Below, piece by piece: positions 1-6,065 of a stretch of DNA of 14,108 nucleotides. Location of the stretch: assembly GCA_963661945.1 (NCBI GenBank), contig CAVLDP010000031.1:1-14108 (forward strand), read 5' to 3'. The stretch comes from CAVLDP01 sp963661945 (GTDB lineage Bacteria; Bacillota; Clostridia; Lachnospirales; Lachnospiraceae). The notes beneath the pieces were generated by a model, which saw only the letters and a program-made list of their open reading frames with translations, was not told the DNA's origin and did no database searches. Each line of letters starts with the position of its first letter. Within the stretch, counting starts at the first letter, position 1. The position numbers were made by a program, and so were the translations under genes.

Positions 1-69
1 TTGTGGTAATAGCCAACTTGTTTCCAGCAGATTCGCTTCTAGATCAATATAAATTGCTGTTAGAAAATC

Positions 70-207
70 TTAGTTTCTGTTAGCAGATATTCCATAATCA
101 CAGCTATCTGTTAGCAACTGCGGAAAACACGCTTTGCGAGTTTTCCTCGTTATCGCGGTGCTCCTCAAATGCTCGTGCAAGCACGGCATTTTCATCGCTA
201 CTCGCGT
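70..207. repeat. Intergenic stretch with short repeats and a GC-richer hairpin block
   Basis: There is no credible gene between the left edge and the tRNA terminator. CTGTTAG occurs at 57-63, 77-83 and 108-114, and the longer TCTGTTAGCA at 76-85 and 107-116. From 121 to 207 the composition becomes clearly richer in G and C. Positions 122-132 and 136-146 pair with a single A-A mismatch around a TTT loop, and CGTGC/GCACG (174-185) is a second small inverted repeat. Such a block beside a tRNA could be a dispersed intergenic repeat, but one window cannot show copy number. Confidence 0.35.
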
Positions 208-245
208 AAAAAAAAGTGGTAATGACATCTCTATCATTACCACTT
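208..245 (-). terminator. Rho-independent terminator of the tRNA-Arg gene
   Basis: Positions 214-225 and 234-245 form a perfect 12-bp stem (AAGTGGTAATGA and its complement) with an 8-nt loop. On the minus strand the stem is followed by an uninterrupted run of eight T (208-215). It lies 7 nt beyond the tRNA 3' end, so it ends that transcript. Confidence 0.93.
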
Positions 246-252
246 AAATACA

Positions 253-324
253 TGTTCCCGGCGGGAATCGAACCCACAACTAGCGCTTAGGAGGCGCTTG
301 TTATATCCATTTAACTACGAGAAC
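253..324 (-). tRNA. tRNA-Arg (anticodon CCU)
   Basis: The minus strand folds as a complete cloverleaf. The acceptor stem pairs GTTCTCG (324-318) with CGGGAAC (260-254), and A at 253 is the discriminator base. The anticodon stem AGCGC/GCGCT encloses the loop CTCCTAA, giving anticodon CCU, which reads the arginine codon AGG. The T arm has GTGGG/CCCGC around TTCGATT. CCA is not encoded (TGT follows the discriminator), so it must be added after transcription. A possible -10 (TATCAT, 340-335) sits between the upstream operon's terminator and the tRNA. No good -35 was found, so both its own promoter and read-through are possible. Confidence 0.96.
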
Positions 325-342
325 CCGCTCATCTATGATAAC

Positions 343-371
343 AAAAAACCTGTAGAAATTCTACAGGTTTT
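343..371 (-). terminator. Terminator of the parAB-DUF4446-DUF3881 operon
   Basis: A 12-bp perfect stem (345-356 with 360-371, core ACCTGTAGA/TCTACAGGT) starts 4 nt after the last stop codon of the operon. On the minus strand it is followed by TTTTTTG. Flanking A and T runs on both sides mean it could also act on plus-strand transcripts. Confidence 0.9.
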
Positions 372-374
372 CTA

Positions 375-1250
375 CTATTCTATGACAATTCCTTGCAACC
401 AAATCTTGCCCTTAAACCTTCGGCCAATCTCGGGTTCTCCCATGAGATCCGTGCCGTTAATTGCCAGGTCAAAAATGATATCATTACAATTCAGCGTAAG
501 AATATGTACTAGTTCCATACTGAGCTTGTTGACAATATTTCGGTAGCCCACAATCTCACCCACTATGTAATATTTATCACATTCAATTCCATTTGGCATA
601 AATGTGGATCGAACAATCGATAGGATATCCTCCGTCTCAAGTCTGCGTGAGATCATGGAATAGGTATCCATATCGACAAGTGTCAATCTCTCTAATGCTT
701 CCGGATCACCTTCTCTGGCTGCAGTAGTAAGTTCGATGTGACGCTTCTTGCATTTATCCTCTTGTTCCTGCATCTTGGGACTATTACTTACCATCGGAAG
801 AATAATCTTCCCTTCCGTAGCAAGGCCACTCAGTCTCACTCCGCCGAAATCTACAATCTCCTCATCCTGATGTCCGCCTCGGATTAGTTCGATCATATCT
901 TGGATATAGAAAATGAGATCAACACCAAGTCTCGAGTCATCGCATAGTCCCTGATAGCTATCCTTATCGGACTGCTTCACAAGCTCTACTGGACGATTTG
1001 TTGAAACTACGGTTCCTTCGAGATACGGATAGTAATAATCCAGTAGAAATGCATCATTCTCATCAAAGGTTCCACGAAGAGCTATTCCGGTTCCGTGGGC
1101 TACTTCTCGACGAAGCTCCACATATTGATTGCCTTCCCTATCGTAAATGAAATTCTCAACATCTGGATTTGCAGCAATATCAATAACCAGGTTCTTCAGC
1201 CCTTCTTTATTCAGTTTTCGAAAACCTATCGATCTTAGATATTTATGCAT
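375..1250 (-). CDS. DUF3881-type protein of unknown function, last gene of the par operon
   Basis: This 291-residue protein has no signal peptide or membrane segment, so it is probably cytosolic. It begins MHKYLRSIGF and ends GRRFKGKIWLQGIVIE. The overall sequence matches my memory of DUF3881, a family I associate with Lachnospiraceae; no function is known to me. It is acidic with a charged middle (about residues 160-185, rich in K, R and E), and no enzymatic motif could be recognised. The start lies only 5 nt after the DUF4446 stop and has no good Shine-Dalgarno sequence, which suggests translational coupling. It is the distal gene of the parA-parB operon, followed at once by a strong terminator, so it is co-expressed with the segregation machinery. 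A link to chromosome segregation is guilt by association only. Confidence 0.8.
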   Translation of the reverse strand: MHKYLRSIGFRKLNKEGLKNLVIDIAANPDVENFIYDREGNQYVELRREVAHGTGIALRGTFDENDAFLLDYYYPYLEGTVVSTNRPVELVKQSDKDSYQGLCDDSRLGVDLIFYIQDMIELIRGGHQDEEIVDFGGVRLSGLATEGKIILPMVSNSPKMQEQEDKCKKRHIELTTAAREGDPEALERLTLVDMDTYSMISRRLETEDILSIVRSTFMPNGIECDKYYIVGEIVGYRNIVNKLSMELVHILTLNCNDIIFDLAINGTDLMGEPEIGRRFKGKIWLQGIVIE

Positions 1251-1255
1251 ACGTG

Positions 1256-1765
1256 TTATTTCTTAGAAGGTTTGTTGCTTGAAAGTGCCTGATCCAGGGC
1301 CTGTTCCTCTTCTGGTGCCAAGTTCATGATGGAATTTCCATCAATAATTTCCTTCACATAGCTATAGCAGCCTTCTCTGCTATGAACCACATTCAGCACG
1401 AATCCGGAATCTCTCTCATCAAGAAGGGCGATTGCAAAACTAAGCTTTCCTCCCATTTCATCGAAGGCATCATATTTCACAATGCCAACCTTCTGAAAGG
1501 CAAACTTAAATTTGCGGAAGAGTGACTGAATGTAACGCTCATTATTTGCATTCGCTTCGATCAACTCGTCCACCTGCTCCAGGCGATAAATCAAAGTATC
1601 CTCGAGAGACTTCGCATTCTTTCCTCTCATAAAAGCTTCGTATTTCTTCTTCAGCTTTGACATCTGAGCTACATTTACAATCATAAGAATAATGAGCACA
1701 AGGACAAGTGCTGCAAGTCCAATGATTACGTAGTCAGATGGTATTCCCAAATATTCCTCTATCAT
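1256..1765 (-). CDS. DUF4446 family membrane-anchored protein
   Basis: This 169-residue protein has one N-terminal transmembrane helix (about residues 13-35, rich in L, I and V). A basic, helical, coiled-coil-like stretch follows (about 36-80). The C-terminal globular part contains the conserved block KVGIVKYDAFDEMGG and then HSREGCYSYVKEIIDG, which I recognise as DUF4446. The predicted topology puts the domain in the cytoplasm, because positive residues follow the helix. Its function is unknown. The start is supported by GGAG 8 nt upstream of the ATG. It sits 24 nt after parB in the same transcription unit. In Clostridia this family is commonly found beside spo0J/parB, so a role coupling ParB or the origin to the membrane is a plausible but untested idea. 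Confidence 0.88.
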   Translation of the reverse strand: MIEEYLGIPSDYVIIGLAALVLVLIILMIVNVAQMSKLKKKYEAFMRGKNAKSLEDTLIYRLEQVDELIEANANNERYIQSLFRKFKFAFQKVGIVKYDAFDEMGGKLSFAIALLDERDSGFVLNVVHSREGCYSYVKEIIDGNSIMNLAPEEEQALDQALSSNKPSKK

Positions 1766-1789
1766 AATTAGCTCCTACAAACATATGTT

Positions 1790-2698
1790 CTATCGTGGTA
1801 TGGTCTCCAAAACCTCTACCAGACGATTCAATTCTTCTGCCGTATAATATTCAATCTCGATCTTGCCCTTGTTGGCATCCTTGTAATTGATAGCAACCTT
1901 GGTTCCAAGCAGATTACGAAGGACTTCCTCAGCCTCATGATAGACCGCCTTCATCTGATCATCAATTCCCTTGTCGGCAGACTTCTTCGTAGCATTCTTG
2001 CCTTCATTGATTTTCTTGACCTCACGCTCGACCTCACGAACGTTCAGGCCTTCATCAAGAATTCTCTGCGCGAATTCATACTGCTTATCGCCATCTGTAA
2101 TTCCAAGAATAGCTCTGGCATGTCCGGTCTGGATGACATCTTCAATAATCATCTGCTGAACACGATCATCCAACTTGAGGAGTCTCATAGAGTTTGTGAT
2201 TGTTGTTCTGCTCTTCGATACTCTCTCCGCAACTTCATCTTGCTTCAGATTGAATTCATCGATCAATCTCTTGTAACCGAGTGCCTCTTCAATCGGATTC
2301 AGATTCTCACGCTGCAGATTCTCAATCAGGGAAATCTCTACAATCTCTTGCTCATCGTAGTTCTTAATAATAACAGGAACTTCCTTCAGGCCAGCCTTCT
2401 TTGAAGCTCTCCATCTACGCTCACCAGCAATAATCTCATAGTAACCATCTCTCTGCTGAACAATCAGTGGAGAGATTACACCATACTGCTTAATAGAATC
2501 TGCCAGATCTTCTAGAGCATCCTCATCAAAATTCTTACGAGGCTGGAGCTTGTTTGGTTCTACCTTGTTGATATTCACCATGACAGAGATTTCATTTGCA
2601 TTTTCCAATTCCAGCTTTGTCTTTGGTTTGGAATCAACATTCTTATTTGGAATCATGGAGTCGAGTCCCTTACCGAGACCATTTCTCTTCGTAGCCAT
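1790..2698 (-). CDS. parB: Chromosome-partitioning protein ParB (Spo0J)
   Basis: This 302-residue CTP-dependent DNA clamp loads at parS, slides along the origin region and recruits SMC. The N-terminal GLGKGLDSMIP (residues 7-17) is the ParA-stimulating peptide. The CTP-binding ParB/Srx domain includes GERRWR (92-97) and the ENLQRENLNPIEEA box (126-139). A helix-turn-helix for parS recognition (about 150-176) is followed by TGHARAILG (191-199). The C-terminal dimerisation domain ends at 302. Length and motif order are normal for the chromosomal family. It starts 5 nt after the parA stop with AAAGGA located inside the end of parA, so the two genes are translationally linked. Its targets are the two parS sites at 3613 and 3724 upstream of parA, which allows both centromere function and possible feedback on the operon. 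Confidence 0.97.
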   Translation of the reverse strand: MATKRNGLGKGLDSMIPNKNVDSKPKTKLELENANEISVMVNINKVEPNKLQPRKNFDEDALEDLADSIKQYGVISPLIVQQRDGYYEIIAGERRWRASKKAGLKEVPVIIKNYDEQEIVEISLIENLQRENLNPIEEALGYKRLIDEFNLKQDEVAERVSKSRTTITNSMRLLKLDDRVQQMIIEDVIQTGHARAILGITDGDKQYEFAQRILDEGLNVREVEREVKKINEGKNATKKSADKGIDDQMKAVYHEAEEVLRNLLGTKVAINYKDANKGKIEIEYYTAEELNRLVEVLETIPR

Positions 2699-2703
2699 AT
2701 TGC

Positions 2704-3474
2704 TTATACATCCTTTCTCTTCATGATTTCCTTTGCCAGGTTGCGATAGCTCTCTGCACCAGCTGACTTGCCATCATATAGATTGATTGGCAGACCATGA
2801 GATGGTGCCTCAGCTAATCTGACATTTCTAGGAATAATTGTCTGGTAAATGGTAGCGTTCAAATTATTCTTAACCGTATCCACCACATCAGATGACAGAT
2901 TCGTTCTGGCATCATACATAGTGAAGACAACGCCTTCTATTTCCAGACGATCATTCAATCTCTCCTGAACAAGTTCAATCGTATAGATCAACTGACTAAT
3001 TCCTTCCAGAGCATAGTACTCACACTGGATTGGAACCAGAACAGAGTCCGCTGTAGTCATAGCATTTACCGTTAACATATTCAGTGATGGAGGACAGTCA
3101 ATGATGACATAGTCATAGTCATCCTTCACATAGTCAATCTCATTCTTCAGTACATACTCTCTATCATCAATATCCAGAAGTTCTACTTCCGCACCAGCCA
3201 GGTTAACATTTGATGAGATGACCTGGATATTAGGAATCTCTGGAACCTGTGTCATGCTTTCTTTGACAGAGCACTGTCCCAGCATTAATTCATATACGGA
3301 ATTCTCTATATCATCCTTGTCTAGTCCCAGTCCGCTGGTACAATTGCCCTGAGGATCAAGGTCAATCACTAAAACCTTGGAACCAAGCTCAGCAAGACAA
3401 GATGACAAATTAATAGCGGTAGTAGTCTTTCCTACACCGCCCTTCTGATTTGCTATAGCTATAACTCTTCCCAT
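2704..3474 (-). CDS. parA: Chromosome-partitioning ATPase ParA (Soj)
   Basis: This Walker-type ATPase moves ParB-bound origins. In relatives it also regulates DnaA. From the ATG at 3474 the protein has 256 residues, the normal Soj length. It has a deviant Walker A KGGVGKTTT (residues 11-19) with the signature lysine K11, a switch region VIDLDPQGN (36-44) and a Walker B YVIIDCPPSL. An in-frame ATG at 3510 would add 12 residues, but it overlaps an extended -10 box (TGCTATAAT, 3517-3509), so transcription probably starts downstream of it. The ATG at 3474 gives the canonical MGRVIAIANQKGG beginning and has AAAGGA 11 nt upstream. It is the first gene of parA-parB-DUF4446-DUF3881, with parS sites in its upstream region. 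Confidence 0.96.
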   Translation of the reverse strand: MGRVIAIANQKGGVGKTTTAINLSSCLAELGSKVLVIDLDPQGNCTSGLGLDKDDIENSVYELMLGQCSVKESMTQVPEIPNIQVISSNVNLAGAEVELLDIDDREYVLKNEIDYVKDDYDYVIIDCPPSLNMLTVNAMTTADSVLVPIQCEYYALEGISQLIYTIELVQERLNDRLEIEGVVFTMYDARTNLSSDVVDTVKNNLNATIYQTIIPRNVRLAEAPSHGLPINLYDGKSAGAESYRNLAKEIMKRKDV

Positions 3475-3508
3475 ACTTCTTGTAGTCCTTTCAATTTTTG
3501 CTTCGTTC

Positions 3509-3517
3509 ATTATAGCA
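3509..3517 (-). promoter_or_regulatory. Extended -10 promoter element for parA
   Basis: The minus strand reads TGCTATAAT, an ideal extended -10 element. The -35 side is weak (TAGAAT 17 nt upstream), which is typical of extended -10 promoters. The expected transcription start is near 3502, giving a leader of about 28 nt with AAAGGA before the ATG at 3474. The rpmH promoter carries the identical TGCTATAAT. Confidence 0.65.
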
Positions 3518-3612
3518 TTTCTTATTTTTCAATTCTACCGAGGGTTTTTCTGTGATAAGATGCCTTCTCTTATATTCCCACAATATCTAGGTACTTACTT
3601 CTATTTAGAAAA

Positions 3613-3628
3613 TGTTTCACGTGAAACA
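3613..3628. promoter_or_regulatory. parS site 1 (ParB-binding centromere)
   Basis: TGTTTCACGTGAAACA is a perfect 16-bp match to the parS consensus known from Bacillus and other bacteria. The palindrome extends to 18 bp (3612-3629). It lies about 140 bp upstream of the parA start codon. Confidence 0.97.
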
Positions 3629-3637
3629 TCCACAGAT

Positions 3638-3646
3638 TTATCAACC
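3638..3646 (+). promoter_or_regulatory. Likely DnaA box (TTATCAACC) beside parS 1
   Basis: TTATCAACC differs from the consensus TTATCCACA at two positions, but it equals the reverse complement of the box at 12456-12464 in the oriC region. It lies 9 bp from the end of parS 1. Confidence 0.5.
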
Positions 3647-3711
3647 TATATTTATTAATTGATTCATGTTTCCGTTACAATATCTTGTGCTATTTCTGAT
3701 TGTTGAACAGT

Positions 3712-3720
3712 TTATCCACA
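3712..3720 (+). promoter_or_regulatory. Consensus DnaA box abutting parS 2
   Basis: TTATCCACA is a perfect consensus DnaA box. It ends 3 bp before the parS core, and directly at the edge of the longer 22-bp palindrome (3721-3742). DnaA and ParB would occupy adjacent DNA here. Confidence 0.75.
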
Positions 3721-3723
3721 AAA

Positions 3724-3739
3724 TGTTTCACGTGAAACA
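3724..3739. promoter_or_regulatory. parS site 2 (ParB-binding centromere)
   Basis: This is a second perfect TGTTTCACGTGAAACA, embedded in a 22-bp perfect palindrome (3721-3742). Its centre is 111 bp from that of parS 1. The region between parA and the coiled-coil gene also holds CAATATCTTGT twice (3678-3688, 3756-3766), once beside each DnaA box/parS unit. Confidence 0.97.
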
Positions 3740-3781
3740 TTTACAAATTCACACTCAATATCTTGTTTTAGAAATTTATTT

Positions 3782-4261
3782 CTACAGCATTTTCAAGATT
3801 TCCTGAACTTCTATCTTAGCTCGGATTGGATCTGCAGGTAGAAAATCTGACACAGTCTTAAGCTTCTTAGCAATAACGTGATAGGTATCTGGCTTAGTTA
3901 GATTATTCGATGGAACATTCTCCTCAATAGTTTGAGGGTTTTCTAATCTTTCTGCTTCCGAAATAACCTTTTCCACTTCCTCAAGCTGCGACAAAACATC
4001 AGATAAGCGTGTGTTCAATCGACCACGCTCTTCATAAAATCCCTGCAATGTCTGCGTTAGTTCCTTAATCTGATCAGAATGCTTCTCTTCTACCTCGCGT
4101 GGAGAGAAATCTGTAAAGAAGGAATCCTGCTCAGAATGAAGCATAGCGATAAATTTCTCATTTTCCTTAATCTTAGTACGAACCAGATCCAGTTCTTCCT
4201 CTATCTCAATCTTATTCGTTGTAAGTCTCTGTTGATATTCTTGTAAAAATTTCTTAATCAT
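3782..4261 (-). CDS. Unrecognised coiled-coil protein upstream of the parS region
   Basis: This small cytosolic protein of 159 residues was not assigned to any family. It is dominated by charged heptad-like helices from about residue 8 to 112, with many E and K and leucine or isoleucine spacing typical of coiled coils. A short linker rich in N, P and T follows (about 108-125). The C-terminal helical segment contains ADPIRAKIEVQEILKML. There is no signal peptide, membrane helix or enzymatic motif. An in-frame ATG at 4315 would add 18 residues. I prefer the ATG at 4261 because TTAGG lies just upstream and a TATAGA-type -10 (about 4288-4283) lies downstream of the longer start. It points in the same direction as parA, with parS in between. 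Its position in the segregation locus invites, but does not prove, a role there. Confidence 0.7.
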   Translation of the reverse strand: MIKKFLQEYQQRLTTNKIEIEEELDLVRTKIKENEKFIAMLHSEQDSFFTDFSPREVEEKHSDQIKELTQTLQGFYEERGRLNTRLSDVLSQLEEVEKVISEAERLENPQTIEENVPSNNLTKPDTYHVIAKKLKTVSDFLPADPIRAKIEVQEILKML

Positions 4262-4329
4262 AAGCAATCTACCTAACCCTTTTCTATAGTAAAATTTTAT
4301 ATCAAGAAGTTCCAAATGAAAAGGAAACC

Positions 4330-4358
4330 TTGAGCAAAAAAAGTCGATTCATTATAAT
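4330..4358 (+). promoter_or_regulatory. Promoter of the alpha/beta-hydrolase-like gene
   Basis: TTGAGC (4330-4335) and TATAAT (4353-4358) are separated by exactly 17 nt. Transcription would start near 4365, just before the AAGGAGG ribosome-binding site at 4375-4381. Confidence 0.75.
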
Positions 4359-4390
4359 AAAAGTAAGAATTTCTAAGGAGGAAATATGAC

Positions 4391-5329
4391 ATGAGTTCTA
4401 GAAAACCAAGACTTGGATTCCTACTGACAGGAGTAGCCGCTCTTCTTGCTACGAACAAATATATTGCTAATAAATCCATGATGCGTCACACCCTGCCAAA
4501 AGCAAATCAGATGACCTTCGATTTCAAATATGGTGATGTCATCTATTATAAGATTGGTGAGGGAGCACCTATTCTCCTCCTGCATGATCTGGACAATATT
4601 GCATCAAGCTATGAGTGGAAGAGAGTTCGTAAAACTCTCTCTGAGAAATACACCGTCTACACCTTAGACCTGTTAGGCTGTGGTCTATCCGATAAGCCGA
4701 ACCTAACCTATACCAACTATATGTATGTAGAACTCGTCCGCGATTTCATCAAGAATGTAATCGGCGAGAAGGTGGACATTATAGCAAGTCATGATGCATC
4801 CTCCATAGCTCTTATGAGTAAAACAATGGTTCCAGATTTCATTCGTCGTATCATCATGATTAACCCTACGAATCTGAATGAGATGAACATGGAGACAAAT
4901 CAACTAGACATGCTACACAAGACTCTGCTCTATACTCCTCTTCTCGGACAGGCACTCTATAACTATCATATGAGAGAGGATGCAATAAAGGAAAACCTGG
5001 CCACCAACTTCTTCCTCAATCAGAGCAATTCCTCCAAATGGATTGACGGTTACTATGAAGCCGCTCATGCGTCAGACAGTCGCGGTCGTTATCTCTATGC
5101 ATCCAAGAAATGTAAATACCTAAGCTGCAACATGGCACATGCTCTTAAGGACAAGAAAAGCATCTACATTCTGACTAGTAAGGAAAGACCAAACCAAGAA
5201 AGAATAGTAAATGCTTATCTCAAGATAAATGACACAATTAAAGTTACAGAATTAGAGGGTAGTCGACTCCTCCCTCAAATTGAAAGTCCAGAAGAATTCA
5301 TTAAGGCAATTCGTCGAATCTGCAGATAG
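4391..5329 (+). CDS. Membrane-anchored alpha/beta-hydrolase-fold protein with a degenerate catalytic triad
   Basis: This 312-residue protein has an N-terminal hydrophobic anchor (about residues 8-24, LGFLLTGVAALLATN). The alpha/beta-hydrolase fold is recognisable from ILLLHDLDN (61-69, oxyanion loop), YTLDLLGCGLSDKPN (90-104), a strand and elbow at VDIIASHDASS (128-138) and SPEEFIKAIRRI near the end. The active site looks altered. The elbow has no serine in the nucleophile position (H134 or D135 falls there, depending on alignment). The final strand reads GSRLLPQIESPEEF, where the usual histidine is L293. It may be a non-catalytic scaffold or use a different chemistry. AAGGAGG sits 9 nt before the ATG. 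It is the only gene here directed toward oriC and has its own promoter. It converges with rsmG, with 6 bp between the stops. Confidence 0.8.
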   Translation: MSSRKPRLGFLLTGVAALLATNKYIANKSMMRHTLPKANQMTFDFKYGDVIYYKIGEGAPILLLHDLDNIASSYEWKRVRKTLSEKYTVYTLDLLGCGLSDKPNLTYTNYMYVELVRDFIKNVIGEKVDIIASHDASSIALMSKTMVPDFIRRIIMINPTNLNEMNMETNQLDMLHKTLLYTPLLGQALYNYHMREDAIKENLATNFFLNQSNSSKWIDGYYEAAHASDSRGRYLYASKKCKYLSCNMAHALKDKKSIYILTSKERPNQERIVNAYLKINDTIKVTELEGSRLLPQIESPEEFIKAIRRICR

Positions 5330-5335
5330 ACTTTC

Positions 5336-6064
5336 TTACTGAAGAGGTTCCTTGGAAGGCAAGCCAGCCTTCCTCGGATATGTCTTCGGAGTCTTAGCAA
5401 TCTTGTCAATCACTACAAAGGATCGACTCTGATCTGTATCGGCAAGTTGGAAATGGAACACATCGCTTAGTTCTCCTCCCAACTTCTGAATCACCTTTTC
5501 TTTTCCATCCAATTCCTCATCTATATTACCCGATTTATAAGAAATGAACTGACCACCCTCGGCTACGAATGGCAGACAGTATTCAGACAGCGTAGAAATA
5601 TTTGCCACGGCACGCGACACGCAGAGGTCGAAGTTCTCACGATATGATTTATTTCTGGCTCCCATCTCGGCACGCTCATGAACAGCTTCTATTCCATCCA
5701 GCTGAAGTGCGTCAATAACCTCATTCAAGAAATGAATTCTCTTATTCAGTGAATCCATGAGAGTGATTCTAAGATTTGGAAACATAATCTTAAGTGGAAT
5801 ACCTGGAAAGCCTGCGCCAGTTCCAAGATCAAGCACTGTCTGTTCTTCCGATAAATCTCTCACCTGACAGAGGGCAAGCGAATCCACAAAATGCTTCAGC
5901 CATACTTCATCAAATTCTGTAATGGCTGTGAGATTCATTACCTTATTCTTCTCTATAAGCATCTCATAATAAAGTAGGAACTGATCCCGCTGAATCTCAC
6001 TCATTTCCAGCCCTAATTTAGATAATGCCACTTCAAATTCCGTTGTGTTGTATTTTTTATTCAT
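5336..6064 (-). CDS. rsmG: 16S rRNA (guanine-N7)-methyltransferase RsmG (GidB)
   Basis: RsmG uses S-adenosylmethionine to methylate N7 of the guanine equivalent to G527 in the 530 loop of 16S rRNA. Loss of function in relatives gives low-level streptomycin resistance. The 242-residue protein has normal length. The SAM-binding motif is DLGTGAGFPG (residues 79-88), preceded by the family segment NLTAITEFDEVWLKHFVDSL. SRAVANISTLSEYCLPF and the C-terminal TYPRKAGLPSKEPL are also typical. The start follows the mnmG stop by a single base (TAA-T-ATG) with only a distant AAGGA, so it is probably translated by coupling. It is the last gene of the leftward rpmH-to-rsmG train and converges with the hydrolase-like gene. 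No clear terminator separates them. Confidence 0.97.
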   Translation of the reverse strand: MNKKYNTTEFEVALSKLGLEMSEIQRDQFLLYYEMLIEKNKVMNLTAITEFDEVWLKHFVDSLALCQVRDLSEEQTVLDLGTGAGFPGIPLKIMFPNLRITLMDSLNKRIHFLNEVIDALQLDGIEAVHERAEMGARNKSYRENFDLCVSRAVANISTLSEYCLPFVAEGGQFISYKSGNIDEELDGKEKVIQKLGGELSDVFHFQLADTDQSRSFVVIDKIAKTPKTYPRKAGLPSKEPLQ

Positions 6065-6065
6065 A

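Noticed and set aside
70..195. 41-codon minus-strand frame at the left edge
   Set aside because: No Shine-Dalgarno sequence is present, it lies downstream of a strong terminator, and its composition follows a hairpin and repeat block. It is kept only as a repeat candidate.
253..270. tRNA-Arg 3' end as an integration site of a mobile element
   Set aside because: No integrase gene and no duplicated tRNA 3' segment appear in the window.
1937..2404. Long plus-strand frame opposite parB, and similar frames opposite mnmG, mnmE, jag and dnaA
   Set aside because: They are antisense shadows of well-supported genes, without ribosome-binding sites or recognisable domains.
3766..3784. AT-only inverted repeat TAGAAAT/ATTTCTA at the end of the coiled-coil gene as a terminator
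   Set aside because: The stem has no strong pairs beyond one G-C and only a 2-nt loop, and no clear T-run follows.
5354..5373. GGAAGGC/GCCTTCC hairpin near the rsmG end as a terminator
   Set aside because: No T-tract follows on either strand, and it lies within the conserved C-terminal codons of rsmG (TYPRKAGLPSKEPL).
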